DNA of 5,769 nt from Firmicutes bacterium UBA5227 (GCA_002409285.1 DHUT01000051.1:1-5769); one strand, 5' to 3'; numbered from the stretch's first letter, positions 1 through 5,709 are shown. Numbers and translations: made by a program. The notes: generated from the letters alone by a model not told the origin.

Positions 1-33
1 ATTATTATTAAATATTACAACTAATTGTAATGT

Positions 34-70
34 AAAGACCTCACAGGGCTATCTGCCCTGTGAGGTCTTT
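34..70. terminator. Long perfect hairpin, intrinsic terminator of a gene outside the window
   Basis: A perfect 16-bp inverted repeat has arms 34-49 (AAAGACCTCACAGGGC) and 55-70 around the 5-nt loop TATCT. The inner stem is GC-rich and the outer end is A/T, so either strand ends the stem in a short run of T. The T-tract past the stem is poor on the plus strand (GTTATT). The direction is therefore uncertain, and the hairpin may work for a plus-strand gene to the left or in both directions. No coding sequence is visible between position 1 and 173. Confidence 0.85.
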
Positions 71-103
71 GTTATTAAAACACGTCAAAAAATTATCGTA
101 AAA

Positions 104-162
104 CAATAAATAATTATTGACATATGCAAAACCTCTGTTATAATTATGGTATAAATAATTAT
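104..162. promoter_or_regulatory. Candidate operator: AT palindromes overlapping the -35 and -10 boxes
   Basis: A 16-bp near-palindrome, CAATAAATAATTATTG (104-119), has only one mismatched pair and runs into the -35 box. The 8-bp perfect palindrome ATAATTAT occurs at 110-117, 140-147 and 155-162. The last two copies form a 23-bp imperfect inverted repeat covering the -10 box and the likely transcription start. The 12-mer ATAAATAATTAT is present at 106-117 and again at 151-162. The placement is what a repressor site would look like, and the obvious candidate ligand is the HTH protein encoded at 637-849. That assignment is inference, and AT-rich intergenic DNA can give such repeats by chance. 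Confidence 0.45.
117..144 (+). promoter_or_regulatory. Sigma-A-type promoter of the DUF2975 / HTH / DUF4153-type operon
   Basis: A perfect -35 box TTGACA (117-122) and a perfect -10 box TATAAT (139-144) are separated by 16 bp. The predicted transcription start is near 151, which leaves a leader of about 23 nt before the ATG at 174. The ribosome binding site GGAGG lies at 164-168. Both boxes are overlapped by AT-rich palindromes (see the adjacent operator entry), so this strong promoter is probably repressed under some conditions. Confidence 0.85.
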
Positions 163-173
163 CGGAGGATTCT

Positions 174-626
174 ATGTATCAGAAAAGTATTGTACATTAT
201 ATGACTAAGGTTTGTGTGGATGTTTTGTTTTATGTGGGAATTATATGTTGTGCTTTAGTTCCGTTTTCATCATCCTGGTTGGTAAGATATTTTTATATAA
301 CAGATGAGATGGTTTTATTCATGAAGGTTATATTGCTTGCATCGGGAATTTCAGGTGTCTATATATTGTGGCAGCTGAAGGTTATATTTAGGACACTTAT
401 GGAAGGCAATCCTTTTATCCATGCCAATGTGACGTGTCTTAGAAAAATAGCCGTAGCATGTTTGGTTATTTCGCTGATTTATGTATTGAAGCTCATAGTG
501 TTGCCTTCAATATCCACGGTGGTAATAGTGGCAATATTTTCGGTAGTTTGTCTTTTATGCCTGACTTTAAAGGATTTGTTCAAGCAGTCAATTTATTATA
601 AAGACGAAAATGACTTAACTGTGTAG
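174..626 (+). CDS. DUF2975 family four-helix membrane protein
   Basis: This 150-residue protein is almost entirely hydrophobic, with four likely transmembrane helices at about residues 13-31, 48-68, 90-109 and 113-132. Two features point to the DUF2975 family. One is the loop GNPF at 78-81, followed by N85 and the LRKIA segment at about 89-93. The other is the charged C-terminus ending KDENDLTV. The biochemical function of the family is unknown. DUF2975 genes are very often followed by a small Cro/C1 HTH gene, as here, where only 10 nt separate the stop from the next start. The ATG is supported by GGAGG at 164-168, 5 nt upstream, and by the promoter just ahead. It is the first gene of a three-gene operon. 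It probably sits in the cytoplasmic membrane, and a role in signalling to, or being controlled by, the downstream regulator is inference only. Confidence 0.85.
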   Translation: MYQKSIVHYMTKVCVDVLFYVGIICCALVPFSSSWLVRYFYITDEMVLFMKVILLASGISGVYILWQLKVIFRTLMEGNPFIHANVTCLRKIAVACLVISLIYVLKLIVLPSISTVVIVAIFSVVCLLCLTLKDLFKQSIYYKDENDLTV

Positions 627-630
627 GAGG
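625..630 (+). promoter_or_regulatory. Ribosome binding site of the HTH gene, overlapping the upstream stop
   Basis: AGGAGG at 625-630 shares its first two bases with the TAG stop of the DUF2975 gene (624-626), so translation of the two genes is probably coupled. The ATG at 637 lies 6 nt downstream. An earlier ATG at 632 is only 1 nt from the site and reads just four codons (MEWL) before a stop, so 637 is the real start. Confidence 0.75.
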
Positions 631-636
631 TATGGA

Positions 637-849
637 ATGGCTATAGTAATACAGCTCGATGTAATGATGGCAAAAAGAAAAATAGGTCTGATGGAATTAG
701 CTGAAAAAATAAATATAACTCCTGCAAATCTTTCTATATTGAAAAATAACAAGGCAAAGGCAATACGTCTTTCCACATTGGAGGAGATATGCAAGGCTTT
801 GGACTGTCAGCCGGGAGATATTATAGAGTATGTGAAGGACGAGGAATAG
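637..849 (+). CDS. Small Cro/C1-type HTH transcriptional regulator (DUF2975 partner, YozG-like)
   Basis: This 70-residue protein consists of little more than one XRE-family helix-turn-helix domain. The HTH core is at about residues 18-38, with LAEKINIT as the first helix and turn and PANLSILKNNKA as the recognition helix. It is followed by LSTLEEICKALDC (45-57) and the characteristic QPGDIIEY ending (58-65). This is the HTH_26-like type commonly paired with DUF2975 membrane proteins in Firmicutes. It has no sensor domain, so any signal must come from a partner, perhaps one of the two membrane proteins encoded on either side. It probably binds DNA as a dimer and may control its own operon through the palindromes at 104-162 (inference). 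Its stop is one base before the next ATG, and its last codons contain the next gene's ribosome binding site. Confidence 0.92.
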   Translation: MAIVIQLDVMMAKRKIGLMELAEKINITPANLSILKNNKAKAIRLSTLEEICKALDCQPGDIIEYVKDEE

Positions 850-850
850 T

Positions 851-2359
851 ATGGATGATAAAATAAAAATAAGATTAGCATTGTATGGGGCTATTTCGGG
901 GGCTACATATATTTATTTAATGATGGCGCCAAATCCCGGAATCAGTGTCCCTGTATTCATTATTATACAATTTGTATGCTTATATTTAATACTTAAAAAC
1001 AAAAAACAAATTAAAAATCCCAGGGGTCTGCTTGTGATGATTCCTATATTCATGGTTTCTCTGAACCATTTCATAAGTGCAAATAATATGTGGAGAGCAA
1101 CTAATTTTTTTGTGGTGATATTTTTATACAGCCTGATGTTTTTAATGCTGAACGGAAAACTGAGTTTTAAAACTATTGATATTAAGGGGTTTGTGGCTGC
1201 AGTTGCCAACATTTTTGAACCGGTTTTTAACTTTGCCGTTCCTTTTAAATGGATATCGGAAAGGTCTAAGGATAAGGAAAAAACTCTGCTTATAAAAAGA
1301 ATACTAATAGGTGTTGTAATCACCATACCATGTGCAGTATTTCTCACAATGATGCTTTCGTCTGCCGACATGGTATTCTATAACAACTTTGTTTCCCTTA
1401 ACAGATGGTTTGCGGATTCTCTGAATATTTTTTACCTGATTAAACTGATTTATGGAATTTTTGTAGGATTGTATCTGTTTGGCCATTTATATTCTGCTTT
1501 TTCTGAGGAGGAGGGCATAACTAAAGGAGTCATTTCCATAAATAATGACGAGATTATAAAGTTTAAGGGTGATATCATTGTTTTAAATATACTGTTGGTG
1601 TCCATACTGACAATTTATTCAATATTTATTGTAATCCAATTTAAGTACTTATTTTCATCAGGTGTTCTTCCCTATGGGCTGAATTATGCTGATTATGCAA
1701 GGCGTGGTTTTTTTGAGCTAATATTCTTAAGTGTTTTAAATATTGTGTTAATATTAACCGTAACATATTTATTGAAGGATAAGATTTATTGTGAAAAAAC
1801 AAAATGGGCGGTATTTACAAAATTTATGCTGGTATACTTGTGTATATTAACGGGAATCCTGCTCGTATCATCCTATTACAGAATGTCCCTTTATGATGGT
1901 GCTTATGGTTTTACAAGGCTGAGAATCATTGTTTACCTGTTTCTTATATTTGAAGCAGTTGGATTAGCTGCGACTTTAATTTATATAATGAAGCACAGCT
2001 TTAACATATTGGCAGTGTACACAGCTGTAGCAGTTGCATTTTATTTAACTCTTAACCTTGTTAAAATTGATGACATAATTGCGAAGAGAAACATAGATAT
2101 GTACTTTGCAGGGCAGACTGAATCACTGGATATGGATTACTTAATGACTCTGTCTTCAGATGCCGCTCCACAAATAATACGTCTTTTAGATAAAAATGTA
2201 GAGTTTGGTATAAGAAATAATGCCAGAATCTACTTGGAGGATAAAAATGAGTTGTACAACGATATGGAATACAGCTGGAGAAGCTATAATTTATCTGTGG
2301 AAAAGACAAAGAAATTATTATCGGAAAATAGTAAAAAACTACAGTTTAAATATGAATAA
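851..2359 (+). CDS. Polytopic membrane protein of the DUF4153/DUF4173 type
   Basis: This 502-residue protein has about 11 predicted transmembrane helices, at roughly 8-25, 32-49, 59-75, 82-100, 149-170, 191-211, 241-263, 287-308, 321-340, 357-380 and 384-403. A soluble C-terminal tail of about 100 residues follows. Family hallmarks are YADYARRGFFEL (279-290), the YRMSLYDGAYGFTRLR block (343-358), the segment VKIDDIIAKRNID after the last helix (404-416), LDMDYLMTLSSDAAP (426-440) and WRSYNLS (476-482). These match the related DUF4153 and DUF4173 families, which are hard to separate by eye. Their function is unknown, and no catalytic or transport motif is obvious. The start ATG at 851 is served by GAGGA at 841-845 inside the previous gene, so the two are translationally coupled. 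It is the last gene of the operon, ended by the terminator at 2357-2390. Confidence 0.85.
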   Translation: MDDKIKIRLALYGAISGATYIYLMMAPNPGISVPVFIIIQFVCLYLILKNKKQIKNPRGLLVMIPIFMVSLNHFISANNMWRATNFFVVIFLYSLMFLMLNGKLSFKTIDIKGFVAAVANIFEPVFNFAVPFKWISERSKDKEKTLLIKRILIGVVITIPCAVFLTMMLSSADMVFYNNFVSLNRWFADSLNIFYLIKLIYGIFVGLYLFGHLYSAFSEEEGITKGVISINNDEIIKFKGDIIVLNILLVSILTIYSIFIVIQFKYLFSSGVLPYGLNYADYARRGFFELIFLSVLNIVLILTVTYLLKDKIYCEKTKWAVFTKFMLVYLCILTGILLVSSYYRMSLYDGAYGFTRLRIIVYLFLIFEAVGLAATLIYIMKHSFNILAVYTAVAVAFYLTLNLVKIDDIIAKRNIDMYFAGQTESLDMDYLMTLSSDAAPQIIRLLDKNVEFGIRNNARIYLEDKNELYNDMEYSWRSYNLSVEKTKKLLSENSKKLQFKYE

Positions 2360-2390
2360 GCGATCGGTTTACGAATCGCTTTATTTTTTT
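2357..2390 (+). terminator. Intrinsic terminator overlapping the stop codon of the operon
   Basis: The stem AAGCGAT (2358-2364) pairs with ATCGCTT (2375-2381), extended inward by a CG/CG pair across a bulged A at 2374. The T-rich tail TATTTTTTT follows at 2382-2390. The left arm starts inside the TAA stop (2357-2359), so the last codon and the hairpin share bases. It separates the DUF2975 operon from the sigma factor unit. Confidence 0.88.
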
Positions 2391-2436
2391 CTCTACTGCA
2401 ATTTAATTTTATAAGAACGACAGCGAGCAAATAAAA

Positions 2437-2466
2437 TTGAGATGGGGCCTGAGAATAATTTATAAA
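2437..2466 (+). promoter_or_regulatory. Probable sigma-A promoter of the sigV-rsiV unit
   Basis: TTGAGA (2437-2442) matches the -35 consensus at 5 of 6 positions, and TATAAA (2461-2466) matches the -10 at 5 of 6, with an 18-bp spacer. It lies in the 176-bp gap between the terminator at 2390 and the ATG at 2567. It would give a basal level of sigma and anti-sigma factor before the autoregulatory promoter at 2490-2516 is switched on. An 8-bp AT inverted repeat (2405-2412 with 2431-2438) overlaps its -35 box. Nothing else in the upstream part of this gap is recognisable. Confidence 0.5.
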
Positions 2467-2489
2467 AATTGTTTAAGAATTTTATATAT

Positions 2490-2516
2490 TAAAACTTTTT
2501 CTGATGCATAAGCGTC
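2490..2516 (+). promoter_or_regulatory. ECF (sigma-V-type) autoregulatory promoter
   Basis: TAAAAC at 2490-2495, followed by a run of T (CTTTTT), resembles the ECF -35 consensus TGAAAC with its T-rich flank. CGTC at 2513-2516 is the ECF -10 core. The spacer between AAC and CGTC is 17 bp, within the usual 16-17 bp for this class. The predicted start is near 2523-2525, giving a leader of about 43 nt before the sigV ATG. Its position immediately upstream of an ECF sigma gene fits positive autoregulation, which is known for sigV in Bacillus subtilis. Confidence 0.75.
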
Positions 2517-2551
2517 TATATAGTGTATAAGTTAACTGTACAAAGAACAGC

Positions 2552-2557
2552 AAGGAG
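2552..2557 (+). promoter_or_regulatory. Ribosome binding site that fixes the sigV start
   Basis: AAGGAG at 2552-2557 lies 9 nt before the ATG at 2567. An in-frame TTG at 2558 would directly abut the site with no spacing, so the ATG is the better start and the protein is 165 residues, not 168. Confidence 0.75.
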
Positions 2558-2566
2558 TTGGTACCA

Positions 2567-3064
2567 ATGGATAAGAAAAACATAGATGAACAAATAGCTG
2601 AGTATGTTCTGAAATATAAAGAAAATCATTACAGGTTGGCATACAGCTATGTTAAGAATGCAGATGATGCTTTGGACATAGTTCAGGAGTCTGTTTATAA
2701 AGCAATTTGCTCGAAGGATACTCTAAAAGACCCAAGTTATTTAAAAACCTGGTTTTATAGAATATTAGTGAATACCTCCATTGACTTTATTCGTAAAAAC
2801 AGAAAGACTGAAGTTATGGACGAAGAAATACTTACAAACATTGATTCCGGAACAGCGGATAATTATGAAAACTTTGACCTTAAAAAAGCTTTGAACAATT
2901 TACCGGACAATTATCGTGCGGTGGTAGTTTTACGGTATTTTGAAGATCTGAAATTTGAGGAAATTGCCGAAGTGCTTAACGAAAATGTCAATACTGTAAA
3001 AACGCGCCTTTACAAGTCTCTCAAAACATTGAGAATTGAAATGGAAGATTACGAGGAGGTTTAA
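2567..3064 (+). CDS. sigV: ECF RNA polymerase sigma factor, SigV type
   Basis: This 165-residue ECF sigma factor directs RNA polymerase to stress-response promoters. Region 2 spans about residues 13-81 and includes the core-binding, -10-reading segments YRLAYSYVKNADDALDIVQES (22-42, with the conserved DALDIVQ) and LKTWFYRILVNTSIDFIRK (59-77). Region 4 spans about 106-156, with LPDNYRAVVVLRYFEDL and a helix-turn-helix ending VNTVKTRLYKSLKTLR that reads the -35. Length and architecture are standard, with no C-terminal extension. The next gene is a clear RsiV-type anti-sigma factor starting one base after this stop, which is the main reason for naming it SigV. An ECF-type promoter lies just upstream at 2490-2516, so the gene is probably self-activating. 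In B. subtilis and C. difficile the counterpart confers lysozyme resistance, and the same role here is inferred from the pairing. Confidence 0.9.
   Translation: MDKKNIDEQIAEYVLKYKENHYRLAYSYVKNADDALDIVQESVYKAICSKDTLKDPSYLKTWFYRILVNTSIDFIRKNRKTEVMDEEILTNIDSGTADNYENFDLKKALNNLPDNYRAVVVLRYFEDLKFEEIAEVLNENVNTVKTRLYKSLKTLRIEMEDYEEV
3054..3059 (+). promoter_or_regulatory. Ribosome binding site of rsiV inside the end of sigV
   Basis: AGGAGG at 3054-3059 lies in the last codons of sigV, 6 nt before the ATG at 3066. This supports the ATG rather than an upstream in-frame TTG at 3036, which would add ten atypical residues overlapping sigV. It also implies coupled synthesis of sigma and anti-sigma factor. 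Confidence 0.8.
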
Positions 3065-3065
3065 T

Positions 3066-3962
3066 ATGAACAATAACTTAGAACATCTCAAAAAGGAATA
3101 TATGGAAACACCAATACCGGAAGAATTAGATTTTATGGTCAGGAAATCATTAATGGAAGGAATGAAGACAATGAAGAAAAATGCAAGAGGAAGAAAGATA
3201 GGTGTTATAGCAGCAACAGCTGCTGCAGTAATAGTGGTATTTACAGCGGGAATCAACATAAGTCCGGCATTTGCGTCCACAATGTCAAAAATACCTGTAA
3301 TAGGAAATGTTGTAAAGGTTCTTACCTTTAAGGAATATGTTTATAATGACGGCAATCATAATGCAGATATTAAAGTTCCGTCAATAGAAGGTCTTGAGAA
3401 CAAAGATTTGCAGAACAGCTTGAATGAAAAATATCTTACTGAAAACAAAAAGCTTTATGAAGAGTTTGAAGCCGGAATGGAAGAAATGAAGAAGAATGGC
3501 GACGGTCATCTGGGAGTTGACAGTGGTTATGAAATTAAAACTGACACAGACAAGATTCTTTCCGTTGGTCGATATGTTGTTAATACGGTAGGTTCATCTT
3601 CTACTACAATGAAGTATGATACCATTGATAAAGAAAATGAAATTTTGATAACATTGCCCAGCCTTTTTAAAGATGCAAGCTATATTGATGTTATCAGTGA
3701 AAACATTAAGGAGCAGATGTTAGAGCAGAAAAAGGAGGACGACAATAAAACCTATTGGGTAGAAGGTATTGAAAATGAAGGAATAACAGAAAGATTTGAA
3801 AAAATTTCTGCTGAACAGAATTTCTACATCACTTCGGAAGGGAAGCTTGTAATTTCATTTGATAAATATGAAGTTGCACCGGGCTACATGGGAATTGCCG
3901 AATTTGAAATTCCGACAGATGTAATTTCTGATATACTTGTAAGCAGTGAGTATATAAAATAA
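3066..3962 (+). CDS. rsiV: Anti-sigma-V factor RsiV (DUF4163 and DUF3298 ectodomain)
   Basis: This 298-residue single-pass membrane protein holds the sigma factor inactive at the membrane. The cytoplasmic part (about 1-44) contains IPEELDFMV (17-25), typical of the short anti-sigma segment of this family. A single transmembrane helix lies at about 45-63, followed by NISPAFAS, whose AFA (68-70) fits a signal-peptidase site. The ectodomain covers about 75-298. It begins with MSKIPVIGNVVKVLTFKEY and a DUF4163-like part, then a DUF3298 part ending with the hallmark FYITSEGKLVISFDKYEVAP (253-272) and GYMGIAEFEIP. In B. subtilis, RsiV binds lysozyme directly. Signal peptidase then cuts it after the membrane helix and RasP cuts within it, freeing SigV. 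That mechanism is carried over here by homology. Length is close to the B. subtilis protein. It is the last gene of its unit, ended by the hairpin at 3969-4008. Confidence 0.9.
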   Translation: MNNNLEHLKKEYMETPIPEELDFMVRKSLMEGMKTMKKNARGRKIGVIAATAAAVIVVFTAGINISPAFASTMSKIPVIGNVVKVLTFKEYVYNDGNHNADIKVPSIEGLENKDLQNSLNEKYLTENKKLYEEFEAGMEEMKKNGDGHLGVDSGYEIKTDTDKILSVGRYVVNTVGSSSTTMKYDTIDKENEILITLPSLFKDASYIDVISENIKEQMLEQKKEDDNKTYWVEGIENEGITERFEKISAEQNFYITSEGKLVISFDKYEVAPGYMGIAEFEIPTDVISDILVSSEYIK

Positions 3963-3968
3963 TCAGTA

Positions 3969-4008
3969 AAACAACAATAGTTCTGGTAATTCAGAACTAT
4001 TATTGTTT
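3969..4008 (+). terminator. Intrinsic terminator after rsiV
   Basis: The inner stem AATAGTTCTG (3976-3985) pairs perfectly with CAGAACTATT (3992-4001) around the 6-nt loop GTAATT. One C/A mismatch follows (3975 with 4002), then six more pairs (3969-3974 with 4003-4008). The right arm ends TTGTTT, and no long separate T-tract follows, so termination may be less efficient than at the other hairpins. Its position 7 nt after the rsiV stop supports sigV-rsiV as a two-gene unit. Confidence 0.75.
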
Positions 4009-4039
4009 ACAGTATCCTTATTTAGTCTGATATTAAAAA

Positions 4040-4095
4040 ATAAATAATTATAGCGTAATATTTATACTTGTATTATAATAAGGGCAAATTATAAT
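4040..4095 (+). promoter_or_regulatory. Probable promoter region of the PC4-type gene
   Basis: Two TATAAT boxes occur, at 4074-4079 and 4090-4095. The second has a partial -35 box TTGTAT (4068-4073) at 16 bp, but would leave only about 12 nt of leader. The first has better leader spacing but no good -35 match. The 12-mer ATAAATAATTAT, also found twice around the promoter at 117-144, lies at 4040-4051. Which box is used cannot be decided by eye. Confidence 0.4.
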
Positions 4096-4113
4096 TAAGT
4101 TTAAGGAGAATTT

Positions 4114-4335
4114 ATGGCAGAAATTAAATATGAAATAACTGAAGAACTGGGGGTTCTTTCTGAATCGTCAAGAGGATGGACTAAAGAAATTAATTTGGTA
4201 AGCTGGAACGACAGGGAACCGAAGATAGATATAAGGGAATGGTCTCCTGAACATGAAAGAATGGGCAAGGGAGTTACATTAAGCAGAGAAGAAGCAAAAT
4301 TGATGAGAGATATTTTAAATAAGATAGATTTATAA
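4114..4335 (+). CDS. YdbC-type PC4 family single-stranded nucleic acid binding protein
   Basis: This 73-residue protein matches the bacterial YdbC branch of the PC4 / p15 transcriptional coactivator family. Hallmarks are EELGVLSESSRGWTKEINLVSW (10-31), the DIREWSPEHERMGKGVTLSREEA stretch (39-61) and a C-terminal helix of about 15 residues. PC4-fold proteins form homodimers with a curved beta-sheet that binds single-stranded DNA, here most likely through the aromatic and basic residues of the SRGWTKE and GKG segments. A cytoplasmic, nucleoid-associated or repair/transcription accessory role is inferred from the family, and the physiological role of the bacterial branch is poorly known. The ATG has AAGGAG (4103-4108) 5 nt upstream. 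The gene stands alone between two terminators and converges with the permease gene. Confidence 0.9.
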   Translation: MAEIKYEITEELGVLSESSRGWTKEINLVSWNDREPKIDIREWSPEHERMGKGVTLSREEAKLMRDILNKIDL

Positions 4336-4345
4336 CAGAAATTTT

Positions 4346-4387
4346 GTAAAAACAAAAAGCATACCTGCTTTTTGTTTTTACTTTTTT
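4346..4387. terminator. Perfect-hairpin terminator between convergent genes
   Basis: A perfect 16-bp stem, GTAAAAACAAAAAGCA (4346-4361) with its complement at 4366-4381, encloses the 4-nt loop TACC. On the plus strand it is followed by six T (4382-4387), so it is a good terminator for the PC4-type gene. On the minus strand the stem itself ends in five T followed by AC, with no further T-tract, so it may stop the permease transcript less efficiently. Both genes end within 11 bp of the arms, making it likely to serve both. Confidence 0.88.
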
Positions 4388-4388
4388 A

Positions 4389-5702
4389 TTATTTATTTTT
4401 TTTATTGATGTAATAATAAACAGGAAGACCAATCAATGTTATAGCTATACCAATCAGTGAATTTTTAGGGTTGTCTATTATGGTGCTGATTAATATATAT
4501 GCTCCTCCTACTATTCCTATAATCGGAGTTACAGGATATAAGGGAACTTTATATAATCCCTTTTCCTGTGGATATTTTTTCCTTAATATAAATACACCGT
4601 ATACTCCCATTACAAAGAAAATCCACAGTACAAATACCAGAAGGTCAGTAAGTGTATTGAATGTACCTGACATTATATAAACTATGGCTAATACACTTTC
4701 TATTATCAGAGAGTTTGCCGGAGTCTGAAACTTAGGATGAATTTTACTTAACACTCCCGAAAACGGAAGCATTTTATTTTCGCCCATGGAATATGGAATT
4801 CTGGCTCCTGTCATCAGGAAGCCATTCAATGCACCAAACACCGATACCATTATACCTGCGGTAATAAACATTGCTCCCTTATTTCCGAAAAGTGCAACGG
4901 CTGCATCTGCGGCAGCGGTTTCAGATGTAACAACTTGTTCAAGAGGCAGAGCTTTAAATATTGCCAGATTGAATATTGCATAAACAGCTATTACAAATAT
5001 GACTCCAAAAGAAATTACCTTAGGCAAGTCCCTTGTGGGGTTTTTAAGTTCTGCTGCCATATTGGTGACACTTATCCATCCCTCATAGGCCCACAAGGTA
5101 CCCAGCATTGCCGCACCAAATCCTGCTGAAGGCGCTGAAGGATTGATGATGCTTTCGGTAATTCCAAAAGATGATGAACCTTTTATAAGACCAAATAATA
5201 TTATTGCTGCAATAGGTACAAGCTTACCTATAGTGGCAGCTGTCTGTATGACACCGCCATATTTCGTGGAAAGTACGTTCATTAATAAGATAAATGCTAA
5301 TACTGCAACAGCAAGTATTTTTTGCTGTATGGAGTTCATAGTAACAAAGAAGCTTGCGTATGTGGCAAATGCTATAGCCTGTGCCGCAACTGATGCAGGA
5401 TAAGAGATAATTGTCTGTACCCAGCCCAGCAAAAATCCGAAGGTTTCTCCGTATAATTCGGTTAAATATGTATAAAGTCCTCCTGCCTTTGGTATGGCAG
5501 CGGCTATTTCAGCAATTGACAGTGCTGATGCCAATGTTATTATACCGCTTATTACCCATGCAAGTATTGCCATAAGTGGTGATCCTGCATTTTGAAGTAC
5601 TGTTGCAGGCTTTAAAAATATGCCGGAACCAATAATCATTCCAATGACAATTGCCATTGCTTCAATAAATGTTACATTTTTTTTAAGTGAATTATTTGTC
5701 AT
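4389..5702 (-). CDS. APC superfamily amino acid permease / exchanger (SteT-like, LAT type)
   Basis: This 437-residue protein has 12 predicted transmembrane helices, the standard APC number. TM1 carries the unwound substrate-binding motif IIGSGIF (23-29). TM2 and the next loop hold the segment AIPKAGGLYTYL (69-80). TM6 carries LWAYEGWISVTNMAAELKNP (203-222). TM8 is followed by GARIPYSMGENKMLP (299-313), then TPANSL (327-332) before TM9. These features, and the N-terminal order of motifs, resemble B. subtilis SteT (YkbA), a serine/threonine exchanger. The substrate cannot be read from the sequence, so no symbol is given. It would move amino acids across the cytoplasmic membrane by exchange or proton-coupled uptake. 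It is convergent with the PC4-type gene and shows no functional link to it. The start is supported by GAGAGG-type ribosome binding bases at 5710-5716. No in-frame truncation or frameshift is visible. Confidence 0.93.
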   Translation of the reverse strand: MTNNSLKKNVTFIEAMAIVIGMIIGSGIFLKPATVLQNAGSPLMAILAWVISGIITLASALSIAEIAAAIPKAGGLYTYLTELYGETFGFLLGWVQTIISYPASVAAQAIAFATYASFFVTMNSIQQKILAVAVLAFILLMNVLSTKYGGVIQTAATIGKLVPIAAIILFGLIKGSSSFGITESIINPSAPSAGFGAAMLGTLWAYEGWISVTNMAAELKNPTRDLPKVISFGVIFVIAVYAIFNLAIFKALPLEQVVTSETAAADAAVALFGNKGAMFITAGIMVSVFGALNGFLMTGARIPYSMGENKMLPFSGVLSKIHPKFQTPANSLIIESVLAIVYIMSGTFNTLTDLLVFVLWIFFVMGVYGVFILRKKYPQEKGLYKVPLYPVTPIIGIVGGAYILISTIIDNPKNSLIGIAITLIGLPVYYYINKKNK

Positions 5703-5709
5703 TTCATGT

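Noticed and set aside
913..1371. Open frame of 152 codons on the minus strand inside the large membrane protein gene
   Set aside because: It lies wholly opposite a well-supported gene with family motifs, and has no ribosome binding site or recognisable domain. Long antisense frames are expected opposite hydrophobic, AT-rich coding sequence.
2220..2414. A 64-codon plus-strand frame running past the end of the large membrane protein gene
   Set aside because: It overlaps a conserved C-terminal domain in another frame and runs through the terminator hairpin at 2357-2390, so it would not be fully transcribed.
2391..2489. Possible riboswitch or small RNA in the gap before sigV
   Set aside because: Only a weak 8-bp AT inverted repeat (2405-2412 with 2431-2438) and a locally GC-richer stretch are present. 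No known riboswitch core or stable multi-stem fold could be recognised, and a sigma-A promoter explains part of it.
2558..2566. TTG at 2558 as the sigV start
   Set aside because: It abuts the AAGGAG site with no spacing, whereas ATG 2567 is 9 nt away and starts at the usual family position.
3036..3065. TTG at 3036 as the rsiV start
   Set aside because: It would overlap sigV by 29 bp and add residues not typical of the family. ATG 3066 has an AGGAGG 6 nt upstream.
2930..3280. Minus-strand open frame of 116 codons across the sigV-rsiV junction
   Set aside because: It overlaps the conserved ends of two recognised genes and shows no family signal of its own. It is treated as a chance frame.
4471..5403. 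Four plus-strand open frames of 64-86 codons within the permease region
   Set aside because: The minus-strand permease carries all the family motifs throughout this stretch. The plus-strand frames are short, overlap one another and lack convincing starts.
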